Positions 1 through 8,227 of a DNA stretch of 20,465 nucleotides are shown here, piece after piece; position 1 is the stretch's first letter, and every line of letters starts with the position of its first letter. The stretch is from Acidobacteria bacterium UBA6911 (GTDB lineage Bacteria; Acidobacteriota; UBA6911). The notes below the pieces were generated by a model. It made no database searches. It saw only the letters and a list, made by a program, of their open reading frames with translations, and was not told the origin of the DNA. Both the position numbers and the translations under genes were made by a program. The stretch spans positions 8,047-28,511 of the forward strand of contig DKBB01000235.1 of NCBI GenBank assembly GCA_002451015.1, in the 5' to 3' direction.

Positions 1-17
1 ACACAGGCGTTTTTCAT
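1..17 (-). CDS. Start of a minus-strand gene cut by the window edge
   Basis: An ATG on the minus strand at 17-15 opens a frame reading MKNACV to the window edge. A strong Shine-Dalgarno-like AAGGAGAG lies at about 22-29, a few bases upstream of this ATG, which is the main reason to believe it is a true start. Only five codons are visible, so the product cannot be named. The gene would be divergent from the cupin gene at 223, and the two would share the roughly 200-bp space between them. Confidence 0.5.
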
Positions 18-222
18 ATTTTCTCTCCTTGGCTAACGGATTATATACCGGGACCGTGAATTTGGAACGCTTTGTTTCTCGATTGTTTTAGACTTTCCGG
101 TCCTGCGGTTATAGGGCTTGCGCATAGGGGCTTTCCGCTTGTGCCGACAAACATAATTGTGTTAGAAACAAGCGGATTCATCGATCATGAAAACGATTCG
201 GTGAACAAGAGGAGAAACCCTC
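18..222. promoter_or_regulatory. Divergent intergenic region upstream of the cupin gene
   Basis: This 205-bp gap separates two outward-facing starts and should hold promoters for both. The Shine-Dalgarno of the minus gene is at 22-29. That of the cupin gene is the AGAGGAG just upstream of 223. I see AT-rich stretches but no convincing -35/-10 pair or operator palindrome. Confidence 0.35.
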
Positions 223-858
223 ATGTATGAGAAATATATTAAAAGCTTGACGCGAAGAGATTTTGTTAAAAATGTGGCCGTAGGGACCACTGCCGCAGCG
301 GTTGCGGGCACGAATGTCCTGGATGCCCGGGCTGCTTCCGATTCAGACGTCTTCACCCTGGACAGGCCCCTGGGTGACAAATACTCGCAGTATTTATTTA
401 CCGGCCTGAAAGACGAACTGAGTGCGTTGATACCGGCTTTCGGGGAGCCCGCCCCGTACTTCCGGGGGGCGTGGCAGATACCCGGGGCCAGCATCAATAT
501 CGGCTGGCAGGTGGTGACCCAGCCCAATTTCATGGAGAAAGAGGGCCATCATCACCTGTGCGACGAATATTTCTGCTTTTTTGGCGCCCAGATGCCGGAC
601 ATCTGGAGCAGTTTCGATGCGGAAGTCGAGTTGTGCATGGGGCCGGAAGAAGAAAAGCACATCATTACGGAACCCACATTTGTTTTCATCCCAAAGGGAT
701 TGCACCATAATCCGTGCAACTTTAAAGTTGTCAACAAGCCGCTACTGTTCCAGGCGATTCACCTCGGTCCCAGGTTTCACAAGATTATGAATGGTAAAGA
801 GTATTGGTTTGAAGGCCCCGGCAGGTCCATAGAAGGGTGGAAGGGCCATCCCTGGTAG
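223..858 (+). CDS. Tat-exported cupin-fold protein
   Basis: The 211-residue product begins with a twin-arginine signal: RRDFVK at residues 11-16, then a small-residue hydrophobic stretch and a probable cleavage site after ARA near residue 37. The mature part looks like a single cupin domain. HHH at 109-111 with E115 forms a cupin motif-1-like cluster, and PKGLHHNP at 157-164 resembles motif 2, so metal binding is likely. Substrate and reaction are not evident. The start is supported by AGAGGAG upstream of the ATG. The gene is convergent with the isomerase-fold gene at 980-2476, with a hairpin element between them. Export and the cupin fold are fairly secure. The role could be sugar or small-acid binding or catalysis, suggested only by the neighbouring sugar-enzyme folds. 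Confidence 0.8.
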   Translation: MYEKYIKSLTRRDFVKNVAVGTTAAAVAGTNVLDARAASDSDVFTLDRPLGDKYSQYLFTGLKDELSALIPAFGEPAPYFRGAWQIPGASINIGWQVVTQPNFMEKEGHHHLCDEYFCFFGAQMPDIWSSFDAEVELCMGPEEEKHIITEPTFVFIPKGLHHNPCNFKVVNKPLLFQAIHLGPRFHKIMNGKEYWFEGPGRSIEGWKGHPW

Positions 859-890
859 AAAAACGGATCAAAGGAAGGATCAATGATATG

Positions 891-952
891 TAGGGGCGAA
901 CCTTCCGCCTTCGCCTTAAAGGCTTCGGCGGACAAGTTGGTGTTCGCCCCGT
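891..952. repeat. REP/MITE-like nested palindrome between convergent genes
   Basis: GGGGCGAAC at 893-901 pairs perfectly with GTTCGCCCC at 942-950. Inside lie TCCGCC (904-909) with GGCGGA (927-932), and GCCTT (913-917) with AAGGC (919-923). The whole can fold into one long stem with small internal mismatches. Such GTAGGGGCGAAC...GTTCGCCCC units are commonly dispersed in some bacterial genomes as REP or MITE-like elements. It lies 3' of both flanking genes, so it may also act as a bidirectional terminator. It encodes no protein. Confidence 0.75.
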
Positions 953-979
953 CTTGTTTTCGCCTGCTTTATCCCGTCG

Positions 980-2476
980 TTAAGCCTCCGGCGCCGTCAT
1001 GTTCGGAGGGGTTGTAACTCTGACATTCATTCGAGCCGTGGCTTCGTAGATTGCTTTCGTGTAGCTTCCCGCGACAAAAACCTGGTGGATGCCGGCAATG
1101 CTTTGAAGAAAGCGGTCGACATTGTTTATTTTCACTTCAGCCCTGTTCGAGCAGAATCTACGCATATTTTTCATTCTGGCCGGAGCATTGTCCGGAACGT
1201 TTGCGAACGAAGGAGTTTCCATGTCGTGTATCCCCGGTTGGATCCTTCCCGGCCATGCTACAAAATCTTTCAGGTCCTTGCTGAATCCGCCTATAGTGAC
1301 TTCCAACCCTACCGGGAACTGGACTTCCGGCACAACGTCCCTGCCGAAACCGTGGTAATCGCGCAGCCTGTAGGGCAGAGGCTCGGCATCGGCACCCAGT
1401 AAACGGACAGGCGCGACGCAATGACGCAGGATGGTATGGGAATTTTGGGAGTCGACTTCGGAAACATTGAAAAAGAAGGACGGCTTCCTGCTGATCTCCT
1501 GCAGAAACATGGAGGACAGCAGCATACAGACATCGGCTTCGCACGCGGCTGCAAAGCCTTCGTCCCTCAACCTGGTATAGCCGAGGCAGGGCAGCGGCAG
1601 CATCGGTTCCGGATCGAACGAGAAGCTCAGGCAATCGATGGAGATCCCGGACAGCCCATCCTTTTCCATGATGGAGCGCAGCAGAACGTACATCCTGCTG
1701 GATTTGAGAAGGGAGTCGTCCGTTGGTTCGACGATCTCCATCGCGCCCTTTTTCCAACGCTGCATTTCCTCCCTGGCTTTTGTTTCATCCACCGTTTCAA
1801 GCAGCGGTTTCAAATCCGATATCGGGCGGTATTCGAGCCTGACTCCCGTATGTTTATAGATATAGTCCGCATTGAGTTGGGGCGCAGGAACGCTGGAGGA
1901 ATCGAACGGCCTGCCGTAAATGCGGGCCTTCTTTCCTTCCAGAATCCTTGGGGCTGCCAGGATCTTTACCAGCTCCAAAACGTCGGATTCCGAATTGGCC
2001 AGCATGGCATTGATGCCTTTGTTTCGGAGCGAAGCCACGACATCCGCATCCAGCATGATCAGTTCGTGACTTGTAGGGATAACTATGACGGGAATGTCCA
2101 GGTTGTCGATATGCTGGGCTATCCTGGCTGAAGTTATGCCGGCGCCGGGCAGATTGATCACAAGAATGTCTGCGTCATGCTTGCGGATTTCGGCGGCGGA
2201 TTCTTCCAGTTTCTGATAGTCGACCTTGATCGGGGTTACCTGGAAATCGAATTCTTTCATAGATCGTATCGATTCCATCAATTTCCCGAATTTATTGGGA
2301 TCGTCGCTGGTAAATAGCAGATCTCTCCGCGTCCCGACCGGGCTTGGTTTGGATCCGATCATTGTGTTCTGACTGGCCAGACTTGCCGCCGGAAGGACTG
2401 CCGCCATACTCGCAAAAGTGGTTGCCTTAATAAAATCGCGTCTTTTGACCCGTATCCCTTTCTGATCATTACCCAT
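980..2476 (-). CDS. Tat-exported L-fucose/L-arabinose isomerase-fold protein
   Basis: About 498 residues from the chosen ATG at 2476-2474, which has GGGAG about ten bases upstream. A longer reading from 2524 adds 16 residues without a better ribosome site. RRDFIK sits at residues 12-17, followed by a hydrophobic segment and a probable cleavage site after ASLA near residue 34. The remainder resembles the FucI/AraA-like fold: an N-terminal half with alternating strands and helices (DILVINLPG, DIPVIVIP) and a C-terminal part with DCLSF, a GFAAACEADV segment and HCVAP, as in fucose-isomerase-like C-terminal domains. True FucI is cytoplasmic, so a Tat-exported version is unusual and its substrate is unknown. 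It is convergent with the cupin gene and divergent from the esterase operon. Confidence 0.7.
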   Translation of the reverse strand: MGNDQKGIRVKRRDFIKATTFASMAAVLPAASLASQNTMIGSKPSPVGTRRDLLFTSDDPNKFGKLMESIRSMKEFDFQVTPIKVDYQKLEESAAEIRKHDADILVINLPGAGITSARIAQHIDNLDIPVIVIPTSHELIMLDADVVASLRNKGINAMLANSESDVLELVKILAAPRILEGKKARIYGRPFDSSSVPAPQLNADYIYKHTGVRLEYRPISDLKPLLETVDETKAREEMQRWKKGAMEIVEPTDDSLLKSSRMYVLLRSIMEKDGLSGISIDCLSFSFDPEPMLPLPCLGYTRLRDEGFAAACEADVCMLLSSMFLQEISRKPSFFFNVSEVDSQNSHTILRHCVAPVRLLGADAEPLPYRLRDYHGFGRDVVPEVQFPVGLEVTIGGFSKDLKDFVAWPGRIQPGIHDMETPSFANVPDNAPARMKNMRRFCSNRAEVKINNVDRFLQSIAGIHQVFVAGSYTKAIYEATARMNVRVTTPPNMTAPEA

Positions 2477-2771
2477 CCTGATTTCTCCCTTGTTCAAACT
2501 TGGTTTCGACGGCATTCCGGTCAAAACCGCGCATTTATATCCGATCCCGGGCTGTTTTCGTCCTTCGCGACTTCCGCCGACTATGAAAATTCCATTCGCG
2601 GTGGCTGTGTTGCCCTAAACGGTAGCCCCTGAATGCTTGAGATTATAGACGATTGGTCCGGTATCGGACAGTCGAATCTTCCTTTCAATGAGAAAAGACT
2701 ACTATGATGTTCAAAATAATGTATAGTCTGCCGCCCCGAACAGGCATACAATCGGCACTTTGGAGGTTACT
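2477..2771. promoter_or_regulatory. Divergent control region between the isomerase-fold gene and the esterase operon
   Basis: This 295-bp gap lies between divergent starts. A small perfect palindrome is visible at 2656-2669 (GTCCG, GTAT, CGGAC), a possible operator. An AT-rich stretch around 2700-2730 contains TATAGT-like hexamers that could serve as a -10 for the plus operon, but no good -35 partner stands out. GGAGG at 2762-2766 is the ribosome site of the esterase gene and fixes its start. Confidence 0.4.
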
Positions 2772-4016
2772 ATGGCTTGGGTTATCAGAGTGTTCTTATC
2801 GGCGATTCTATCTGTTGTTTTGCCGTTGGCCGCTTATTCGGAGACCGGATCGGAGAATGCATCCTTCAAAATAACTGTCGATACTCCTGAAAACGGCCGC
2901 GTCAGGCTGGACCCGGTCATTCCCGAGGACGGGATAGTGGCTGCCGGCACGGTCATCCGCGTTTTAGCCGAACCCGACACGGGGTACGTGTTCGACGGTG
3001 GTTATTACGCGACGCCGGGTCGGTGGGGAAAAATGTACTACGAATCCATGACCCCTATGTTTGATGTCGTCGTGGATAAGGACCAGTCGATCGGCGCGTC
3101 ATTTATCGAGAAAGAGAAACTCGAGGGCTTCCGTGTGATTCAGGATGTGATCTATGCCCAACCTGGCTTAAAAAAATTAAAATACGATGTGTTTTCTCCG
3201 GACGGCGCCCGAAACCTGCCGGGCATTGTCATTATTCACGGAGGAGGATGGTCCACCAACACGGAAGACATTATGCGCGGGCTTGCCCGGGAACTCATTA
3301 AAGAAGGTCGGTATGTCGCTTTCAGCATCGACTACCGCTGGATTAATAAGGGCGATGGGGACGAAGTGCCCAATACCATGGCCGATCTGATCGAAGATGT
3401 TTTCGGTGCGATCGTTCATATCCAGGAGCACGCGGGCGAATACGGCTGTGACCCGGGCAGGATCGCCGTTACCGGGGACAGCGCCGGTGGCCATTTGTCC
3501 GCGGTTGCGGCCAATATGAATGATAAAATCGGCGCCGGCGGATTCGGTAAAACTCCCGGGGTTTTCGAATTCTTCCCCAGTTACATACCGGAAGGGAAGA
3601 CTGCGCAACAGGTGCGCGGGGAGATCTCCCGGGCTCTACAGGTGACTGCCCCCAGTTACGGCGTTTTCGACGGGGCGATGCTGCAGAGTTTCGTCGGGGA
3701 GTCGCCTGACAAATCCTGGGTGGACGCCATTGCTCCCATTGAAAACATTCCGGATGGGAAGAAGAGAGCGGTGCCCCAGTACCTGCTGCGGGGGAGTCTC
3801 GATATGCTGATTACGGATGAAGCGGTCCGGTCCTACGCGGACGCATTGAAGGCAGCGGGACAGACCGTGAAATACGATGTGGTGGAAGGTGCCAATCATG
3901 CCTTTTTCGACTGGAAGCCCGATGCAGGGACCAAGGCTGTTTTTGCCATGTACGGAGTGCCATACGCCGCTAAGATGAAGGCCTTTTTTGATGCGGTGTT
4001 TTATCCGGGAGAATAA
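2772..4016 (+). CDS. Secreted alpha/beta-hydrolase (carboxylesterase-like) with N-terminal bacterial-repeat domain
   Basis: The 414-residue product starts at the ATG at 2772, five bases after GGAGG (2762-2766). An upstream TTG in frame lies before that ribosome site and is unlikely. Residues 1 to about 22 are a Sec-type signal peptide. Residues about 30-112 (FKITVDTPENGRV...) resemble the bacterial repeat/InlB B-type fold found at cell surfaces. The rest is an alpha/beta-hydrolase of the BD-FAE/esterase-lipase type: oxyanion motif HGGGW at 156-160, nucleophile motif GDSAGGH with Ser237, probable Asp344 in GSLDML, and His376 in GANHAF. It likely hydrolyses ester groups on an external substrate such as an acylated polysaccharide; the substrate is inferred only. 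It lies 8 bases upstream of a sugar-isomerase-fold gene, so the two are probably co-transcribed. Confidence 0.85.
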   Translation: MAWVIRVFLSAILSVVLPLAAYSETGSENASFKITVDTPENGRVRLDPVIPEDGIVAAGTVIRVLAEPDTGYVFDGGYYATPGRWGKMYYESMTPMFDVVVDKDQSIGASFIEKEKLEGFRVIQDVIYAQPGLKKLKYDVFSPDGARNLPGIVIIHGGGWSTNTEDIMRGLARELIKEGRYVAFSIDYRWINKGDGDEVPNTMADLIEDVFGAIVHIQEHAGEYGCDPGRIAVTGDSAGGHLSAVAANMNDKIGAGGFGKTPGVFEFFPSYIPEGKTAQQVRGEISRALQVTAPSYGVFDGAMLQSFVGESPDKSWVDAIAPIENIPDGKKRAVPQYLLRGSLDMLITDEAVRSYADALKAAGQTVKYDVVEGANHAFFDWKPDAGTKAVFAMYGVPYAAKMKAFFDAVFYPGE

Positions 4017-4024
4017 TAAAGAAA

Positions 4025-4927
4025 ATGAATCGCCGCGAATTTTTAGGAACTTTAACTTCAGCCGCGCTATTGGACATCCGCTGGACATGTGCCTCCTCCG
4101 GACGCAAAGTCGAACCTGTCGGAGTGCAGTTATACACTGTCCGGGATGCCATGCAGCGGGATTTTGAAGGCACCCTGGCGAAAATCGCCGGTATCGGGTA
4201 CAGGGAAGTGGAACTGGCCGGGTTTGCACTGGATACAGATGGATCCGTTTCTTACTGGTCCAAAACTCCTCACGAGGTGCGTAACGCACTCGACCGACAG
4301 GGACTTGTTTCCCCTTCCACGCATGTGACTCTGCAAGGTCTCGAGCCCGATAATCTACCTAGAGTGCTTGAAGCAAGCCATGTGATCGGAAACCGCTACA
4401 TTGTAATGCCGTGGATTGATGAAGCGGATCGCCGGAACCCCGATATCTGGGAGCGGATTGCGGATGTTTTTAATCGAGCCGGGGAAGCGTGCCGGGAAGC
4501 GGGAACCCAGTTCGCCTACCACAATCACTGGTTCGAGTTTTTACCCGTAAACGGGAAACTGCCTTACGATGTATTGCTGCAGTGCTGCGACGCCGATCTG
4601 GTCCGGATGCAGTTGGACCTGTGCTGGATTCGCGTGGCCGGAAGCGATCCTGTGGAGTATTTCAACCGTTATCCCGGACGTTTCCCTATGGTACATGTGA
4701 AAGATATAAAGAAATTCCCGCAAATGACAGCTGGCGGGAGTCAGACTTTCGGCGATACGCTTGAGGATATGACGGAAGTCGGTAGCGGAATCATCAATTG
4801 GAAGCGTATATTTTCCCAATCCGGTAAAGCCGGCATTAAACATTACATTGTGGAGCATGACAGACCAGCCAGCCCGTTCGAGAGTGTGTCCCACAGCTAC
4901 GCTTACCTGGAAAGACTGCGGTATTGA
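4025..4927 (+). CDS. Tat-signal xylose-isomerase-like TIM-barrel (sugar phosphate isomerase/epimerase family)
   Basis: The 300-residue protein begins MNRREFLG, a short twin-arginine leader typical of secreted members of this family, although the following hydrophobic stretch is brief and polar after residue 17. The barrel begins at VGVQLYTVR (32-40). Putative metal and active-site residues are E62/E64 in REVELAGF, the HNHWFEF block (H166, H168, E171), D198 in QLDLCW, H224 in VHVKD, and E252 or E277. Family members isomerise, epimerise or cleave sugars and inositol-like compounds; the exact reaction cannot be read. GGAG within the last codons of the esterase gene serves as its ribosome site, so translation is probably coupled. 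It ends with a small hairpin-like GGATGGCATCC followed by TGTTTT at 4937-4953, a weak terminator candidate. Confidence 0.82.
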   Translation: MNRREFLGTLTSAALLDIRWTCASSGRKVEPVGVQLYTVRDAMQRDFEGTLAKIAGIGYREVELAGFALDTDGSVSYWSKTPHEVRNALDRQGLVSPSTHVTLQGLEPDNLPRVLEASHVIGNRYIVMPWIDEADRRNPDIWERIADVFNRAGEACREAGTQFAYHNHWFEFLPVNGKLPYDVLLQCCDADLVRMQLDLCWIRVAGSDPVEYFNRYPGRFPMVHVKDIKKFPQMTAGGSQTFGDTLEDMTEVGSGIINWKRIFSQSGKAGIKHYIVEHDRPASPFESVSHSYAYLERLRY

Positions 4928-5067
4928 AGCGTCATTGGATGGCATCCTGTTTTCACTGCGAAATGATGGGTCTTTTTAGTCGGGGAATGCATGGCCCTGC
5001 TTTATGCTGCATGATACCGAAGAGGAAGTATTGAACACGGAAAGCGGAGATCCGGGCATGCCGGCAG

Positions 5068-5322
5068 GTGTTTCGGATCGAGGGGCTCCCGGGCGCCAGG
5101 CAGTTCGAAAATTTCGAAGAAGCGAAAGCCTGGGCTGAAGACAATCTGATCCGTCCGGTTCGGGAAATCGCCCGGTCTTCAGGTAATGCGGAAACCGAAG
5201 TGGCCGTAGCTGCGGAAAATAAGGTGCATACAATGCCCAACGGCAAACCTCTCTTTATGGGCTGCAGCCTTTCAGCCGGGTTGAAGGGAACTCCGGTATT
5301 CAGGTTCGAAGAGGGGCCGTAA
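5068..5322 (+). CDS. Small doubtful ORF, possibly a gene remnant
   Basis: A GTG-started reading frame of 84 residues; the open frame begins at 5035 after a TGA. Composition looks coding-like (FENFEEAKAWAEDN, then a strand-rich tail with MPNGKPLFMGC), but there is no good ribosome site and no partner. The pattern is loosely reminiscent of the C-terminal part of hydantoinase/oxoprolinase A-type proteins, a resemblance I hold weakly. It may be the surviving 3' end of a degraded gene or a genuine small protein. It lies in a 595-bp stretch (4928-5522) with no other supported gene. Confidence 0.35.
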   Translation: MFRIEGLPGARQFENFEEAKAWAEDNLIRPVREIARSSGNAETEVAVAAENKVHTMPNGKPLFMGCSLSAGLKGTPVFRFEEGP

Positions 5323-5522
5323 CTCGCAGATATTATCTGATTCCACTCCGGTTATTTCACCTTTTTGGGAACGGCACATGTCATCCGGTATGGGAAGCCG
5401 TTTCAGAACCGAGCAATCAGCCCGGTCGAATATGTATAACCGAAAATCGCACTCTGGTATACAATAGCCGAAATCCGGAGAAAATTTCTGAATGAGTCTG
5501 TTTGTATCATAGAGGAGGTTCC
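5323..5522. other. Intergenic leader of the aldo/keto reductase gene
   Basis: Two hundred bases without a convincing gene. TATACAAT at 5458-5465 could be a -10 element, but no clear -35 precedes it. AGAGGAGG at 5511-5518 is a strong ribosome site that selects GTG 5523 as the start of the following gene. Confidence 0.3.
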
Positions 5523-6668
5523 GTGAAACATAAATCATCGCGCAGAAAATTCCTGAAGACCGGTCTGGCGCTGCCGGCGGCAGGGCTTGTTTCCAACAAC
5601 GGCCTGGGGGCACTGCTTCCTCAGGCGTCTCCAGCCGGATTATCCTTTCGAACCTTGGGGAAAACCGGACTGAAAGTTACGAGTGTCGGCTGTGCCGCAG
5701 GTTCCTATCCTGATCAGGAAATTCTGGCACGTGCACTCGATCTGGGAATCAATTACTACGACACTGCCAGGATCTACGGACAGGGTAAAAGCGAACAGGA
5801 GCTGGGGCGGGCCCTCAAGGGAAAGCGGGACAAGATCGTACTTGCGAGCAAAACGTATTCGAACACAAAGGAGACGATCCTGAAGGACCTGGAGACCAGC
5901 CTCAAGACGCTCGGAACGGACTACCTCGACGTGTATCATCAACACAGTCGCCATAAGCCCGAGGAAATCACCGACGAAATGATCGAGACCATGGAACTGG
6001 TCAAACAACAGGGGAAGGCACGGTTCATCGGCGTCAGCACGCACGATCCGAACGCCATGGTGGATTTTATCCTCGATGTCGGAAAATTCGACGTGGTTCA
6101 GACTACCTACAGTTTCGCGATCGGGGCTCCTTTCCGGGACGCGGCCATTCAGAAACTGCACGATGCCGGTATCGGCGTGGTGGCGATGAAGGTCATTATT
6201 GCGACCGCAACTCCCGGACCGATTCCCGAAGAGAACACTCTGACCAACGAAGCCGGCCTGGCCGCACTGAAATGGGTTCTACGGAATCCCGCCATATCCA
6301 CGACGGTTCCGTTTCAGGAAGAAATCAGCGAGGTCGAGATCAATTTCCGGGCTATGACGGAAGAATTTACGGCACAGGATGAAAAGATTTTATTCGTCAT
6401 GAACGAAGAGATTCGCGAACGGTATTGCCGGATGTGCTTCCGGTGCGAGGGAATATGCCCGAAGGGCGTACCGGTTGCGGATGAATTGCGCATGCTGGCC
6501 TACTACGACTTCGCCGGTGATTTCAACCGGGCTCGGGAAAACTTCTGGCAACTTCCACGCGAAATACGGGGTATCCAGTGTCGTGACTGCGACGCGTGCG
6601 CCATCCAGTGCCCGAACGGCGTCAGGGTTCACGATCGTCTGATCCGGGCCCAGGAACTTCTTGCATAG
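5523..6668 (+). CDS. Tat-exported aldo/keto reductase with C-terminal double 4Fe-4S domain
   Basis: The 381-residue product starts at GTG 5523, four bases after AGAGGAGG; an in-frame TTG at 5502 precedes that site and is rejected. A twin-arginine signal (SRRKFLK near residues 6-12) leads into the AKR barrel. Catalytic residues of the family are visible: D80 and Y85 in NYYDTARIYG, K110 in LASKT, and a His in VYHQH (137-141). The C-terminus carries two CxxCxxCxxxCP motifs (C302, C305, C308, C312 and C353, C356, C359, C363), expected to bind two 4Fe-4S clusters. Such ferredoxin-tailed AKRs probably exchange electrons with a partner rather than relying only on NADPH. Tat export fits a folded, cofactor-loaded enzyme. 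Substrate unknown; neighbours suggest sugar-derived carbonyls. Confidence 0.9.
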   Translation: MKHKSSRRKFLKTGLALPAAGLVSNNGLGALLPQASPAGLSFRTLGKTGLKVTSVGCAAGSYPDQEILARALDLGINYYDTARIYGQGKSEQELGRALKGKRDKIVLASKTYSNTKETILKDLETSLKTLGTDYLDVYHQHSRHKPEEITDEMIETMELVKQQGKARFIGVSTHDPNAMVDFILDVGKFDVVQTTYSFAIGAPFRDAAIQKLHDAGIGVVAMKVIIATATPGPIPEENTLTNEAGLAALKWVLRNPAISTTVPFQEEISEVEINFRAMTEEFTAQDEKILFVMNEEIRERYCRMCFRCEGICPKGVPVADELRMLAYYDFAGDFNRARENFWQLPREIRGIQCRDCDACAIQCPNGVRVHDRLIRAQELLA

Positions 6669-6780
6669 CGGGTTGTTTCACTCCGCATTGCAGTCTGCAC
6701 CATTTCAAGCTTTTTTGCTAAAGCTATCGAGTGTGGAGAGGAAAGCTGCCTTTTCCACCCGATTGTGGGGTAATTTCTGT

Positions 6781-8181
6781 TTAACGTGGAAGTGCCCCGT
6801 AAGTTTTTTGCAGTTCCTGTACGAGCTTTTCCGCATCGCGGACATGTGCCAGGTCGTAAATCCACCAGGGATCGTCCTCCCTGACATTCCCGAGAGGCAA
6901 TTCAAAGACACGTTGCACCGCGAGAATTGCACCTTCCCGATCATTATTGCTTCGAGCCAACCGGCTCAGGGCCAGCAGCGGGGATTGTGCCGTCGGATAA
7001 AGCGCCGCAGCCAATTCGTACTGCTCTCTTGCCTCCTCTTGGCGGGACAGCATTTCAAGTGCACGTCCCAGATATAGGGAGCTGTAATAGGAGAGCTGTG
7101 GATCCCGTATTGTTTCGGCCGCCTTGCTTAATTCTACAAAGGACTGGTGGGGATTGCCCTGAAGAAGCAGAACCCTTCCCAGCCTCAATCGCGCCTCGGA
7201 AGATTCCGGATTCGTCTTGAGGGCTTTACGGTATAGTTTCTCCGCAGCCGCGAGCTCCGATTTTTTAGAGCCGTAAAAGACGCTTCCGCCCGGAGGCAGA
7301 AAGGCGTTTTGACTTGCCGGCAACGCCCAGGTCTCATGCTGAACTCCTGCATAAAACAGGATCCGGTCGTCGGACGGAAACAGGTCCAGTGCCCTCGCGA
7401 TGTTTTCTTTTGCATAGGCCAGTAGACGGCGACTTTGCATGTAGGCTATCGTGGCGATGTACCACTGCCGGACCATGTTATCCTGTGACGGGGAAGGGGA
7501 GACCGAATCGATCAGCCTGCGGGCATATGTCCAGTGAATTTCCCTGGGCTGGTCAATGACGCGGCCGTCAACAAACAGGCCCGTCTTTGCACCGAATTCC
7601 AGATATTCTCCCGTTTCCAACCCTAGAATAGCGATATCCGTGTGCAGCAACGCACCCTGCTTTAACACACGATTGAGTTCCCCCTGTCGGGACTCCTCGG
7701 CGGTCAGCTGCAGACGGCTCCGTATCGGCGTTCTGGAGACTGTGCGCTGGATGGATTTTACGGGCTGTGATGCCAGATCCGTTATAAAGTTCAAAACGAT
7801 TTCCAGGTCTTCCTGGTGCCAGCCACCGATTTCCCTTGCGAGCCGGTCCGCCTCGCCCGGATTATGCAGCAGGGTTGCGGTTCTCCACTCCTTCACTTTC
7901 TGGAGGATATAGCCGGTATCCTTTTTATTCTTATTTTTGTCTGGCGGCGGAGACGCGACTACAGCGTAATGGAGGTTGGAAAGACCTCCTATTGCGAAAA
8001 CAGGCGTATATCGGGTTACGGGAAGTGTGGGATCCTTTGTTGGGGGGAGATCCGGCCGAAAAATATTTTGTTTTTGAACTCCCGGTATCCGGTGAATCCG
8101 CGGTTTTTGCGTCAGCCCCGCCGATACCAAAAGCACGATACTTAACGTGCAGAAGATTTGAGTGAACATGCCTTCCACCAT
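6781..8181 (-). CDS. Secreted TPR-repeat protein
   Basis: The 466-residue protein has an N-terminal hydrophobic segment (FCTLSIVLLVSAGL, about residues 9-22), probably a signal peptide. The start is ambiguous between ATG 8181 and ATG 8169, and neither has a clean ribosome site. The middle part has no fold I recognise. From about residue 305 to 445 there are tandem TPR-like helix pairs with the usual small/aromatic spacing (AAEKLYRKALKTNPES, SLYLGRALEMLSRQEEA, QYELAAALYP). It is divergent from the VWFA-related gene, an arrangement I associate with Acidobacteriota genomes, where TPR and VWFA-domain proteins are often neighbours. The role is probably periplasmic protein-protein interaction; no catalytic site is visible. 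Confidence 0.75.
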   Translation of the reverse strand: MVEGMFTQIFCTLSIVLLVSAGLTQKPRIHRIPGVQKQNIFRPDLPPTKDPTLPVTRYTPVFAIGGLSNLHYAVVASPPPDKNKNKKDTGYILQKVKEWRTATLLHNPGEADRLAREIGGWHQEDLEIVLNFITDLASQPVKSIQRTVSRTPIRSRLQLTAEESRQGELNRVLKQGALLHTDIAILGLETGEYLEFGAKTGLFVDGRVIDQPREIHWTYARRLIDSVSPSPSQDNMVRQWYIATIAYMQSRRLLAYAKENIARALDLFPSDDRILFYAGVQHETWALPASQNAFLPPGGSVFYGSKKSELAAAEKLYRKALKTNPESSEARLRLGRVLLLQGNPHQSFVELSKAAETIRDPQLSYYSSLYLGRALEMLSRQEEAREQYELAAALYPTAQSPLLALSRLARSNNDREGAILAVQRVFELPLGNVREDDPWWIYDLAHVRDAEKLVQELQKTYGALPR

Positions 8182-8227
8182 TTGTTGCCCAGGATCCCGA
8201 ATCGAAAATATGATCCCTTGATCGTAA

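Noticed and set aside
1158..1757. A 199-residue frame on the same strand as the isomerase-fold gene
   Set aside because: It is the +1 frame inside that gene, with arginine-rich random-like composition; no sign of a frameshifted real protein.
1421..2131. A 236-residue open frame on the plus strand
   Set aside because: It lies fully antisense to the Tat-exported isomerase-fold gene, has no ribosome site and no recognisable motifs; the minus-strand protein is clearly the coding one.
3636..4289. A 217-residue open frame on the minus strand
   Set aside because: It spans the end of the esterase gene and the start of the epimerase-like gene in antisense and shows no domain; a shadow of coding sequence.
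4937..4953. GGATGGCATCC followed by TGTTTT as a terminator
   Set aside because: The stem is only about four base pairs and the T-run is interrupted; kept as a weak remark in the epimerase-like gene entry rather than as a separate feature.
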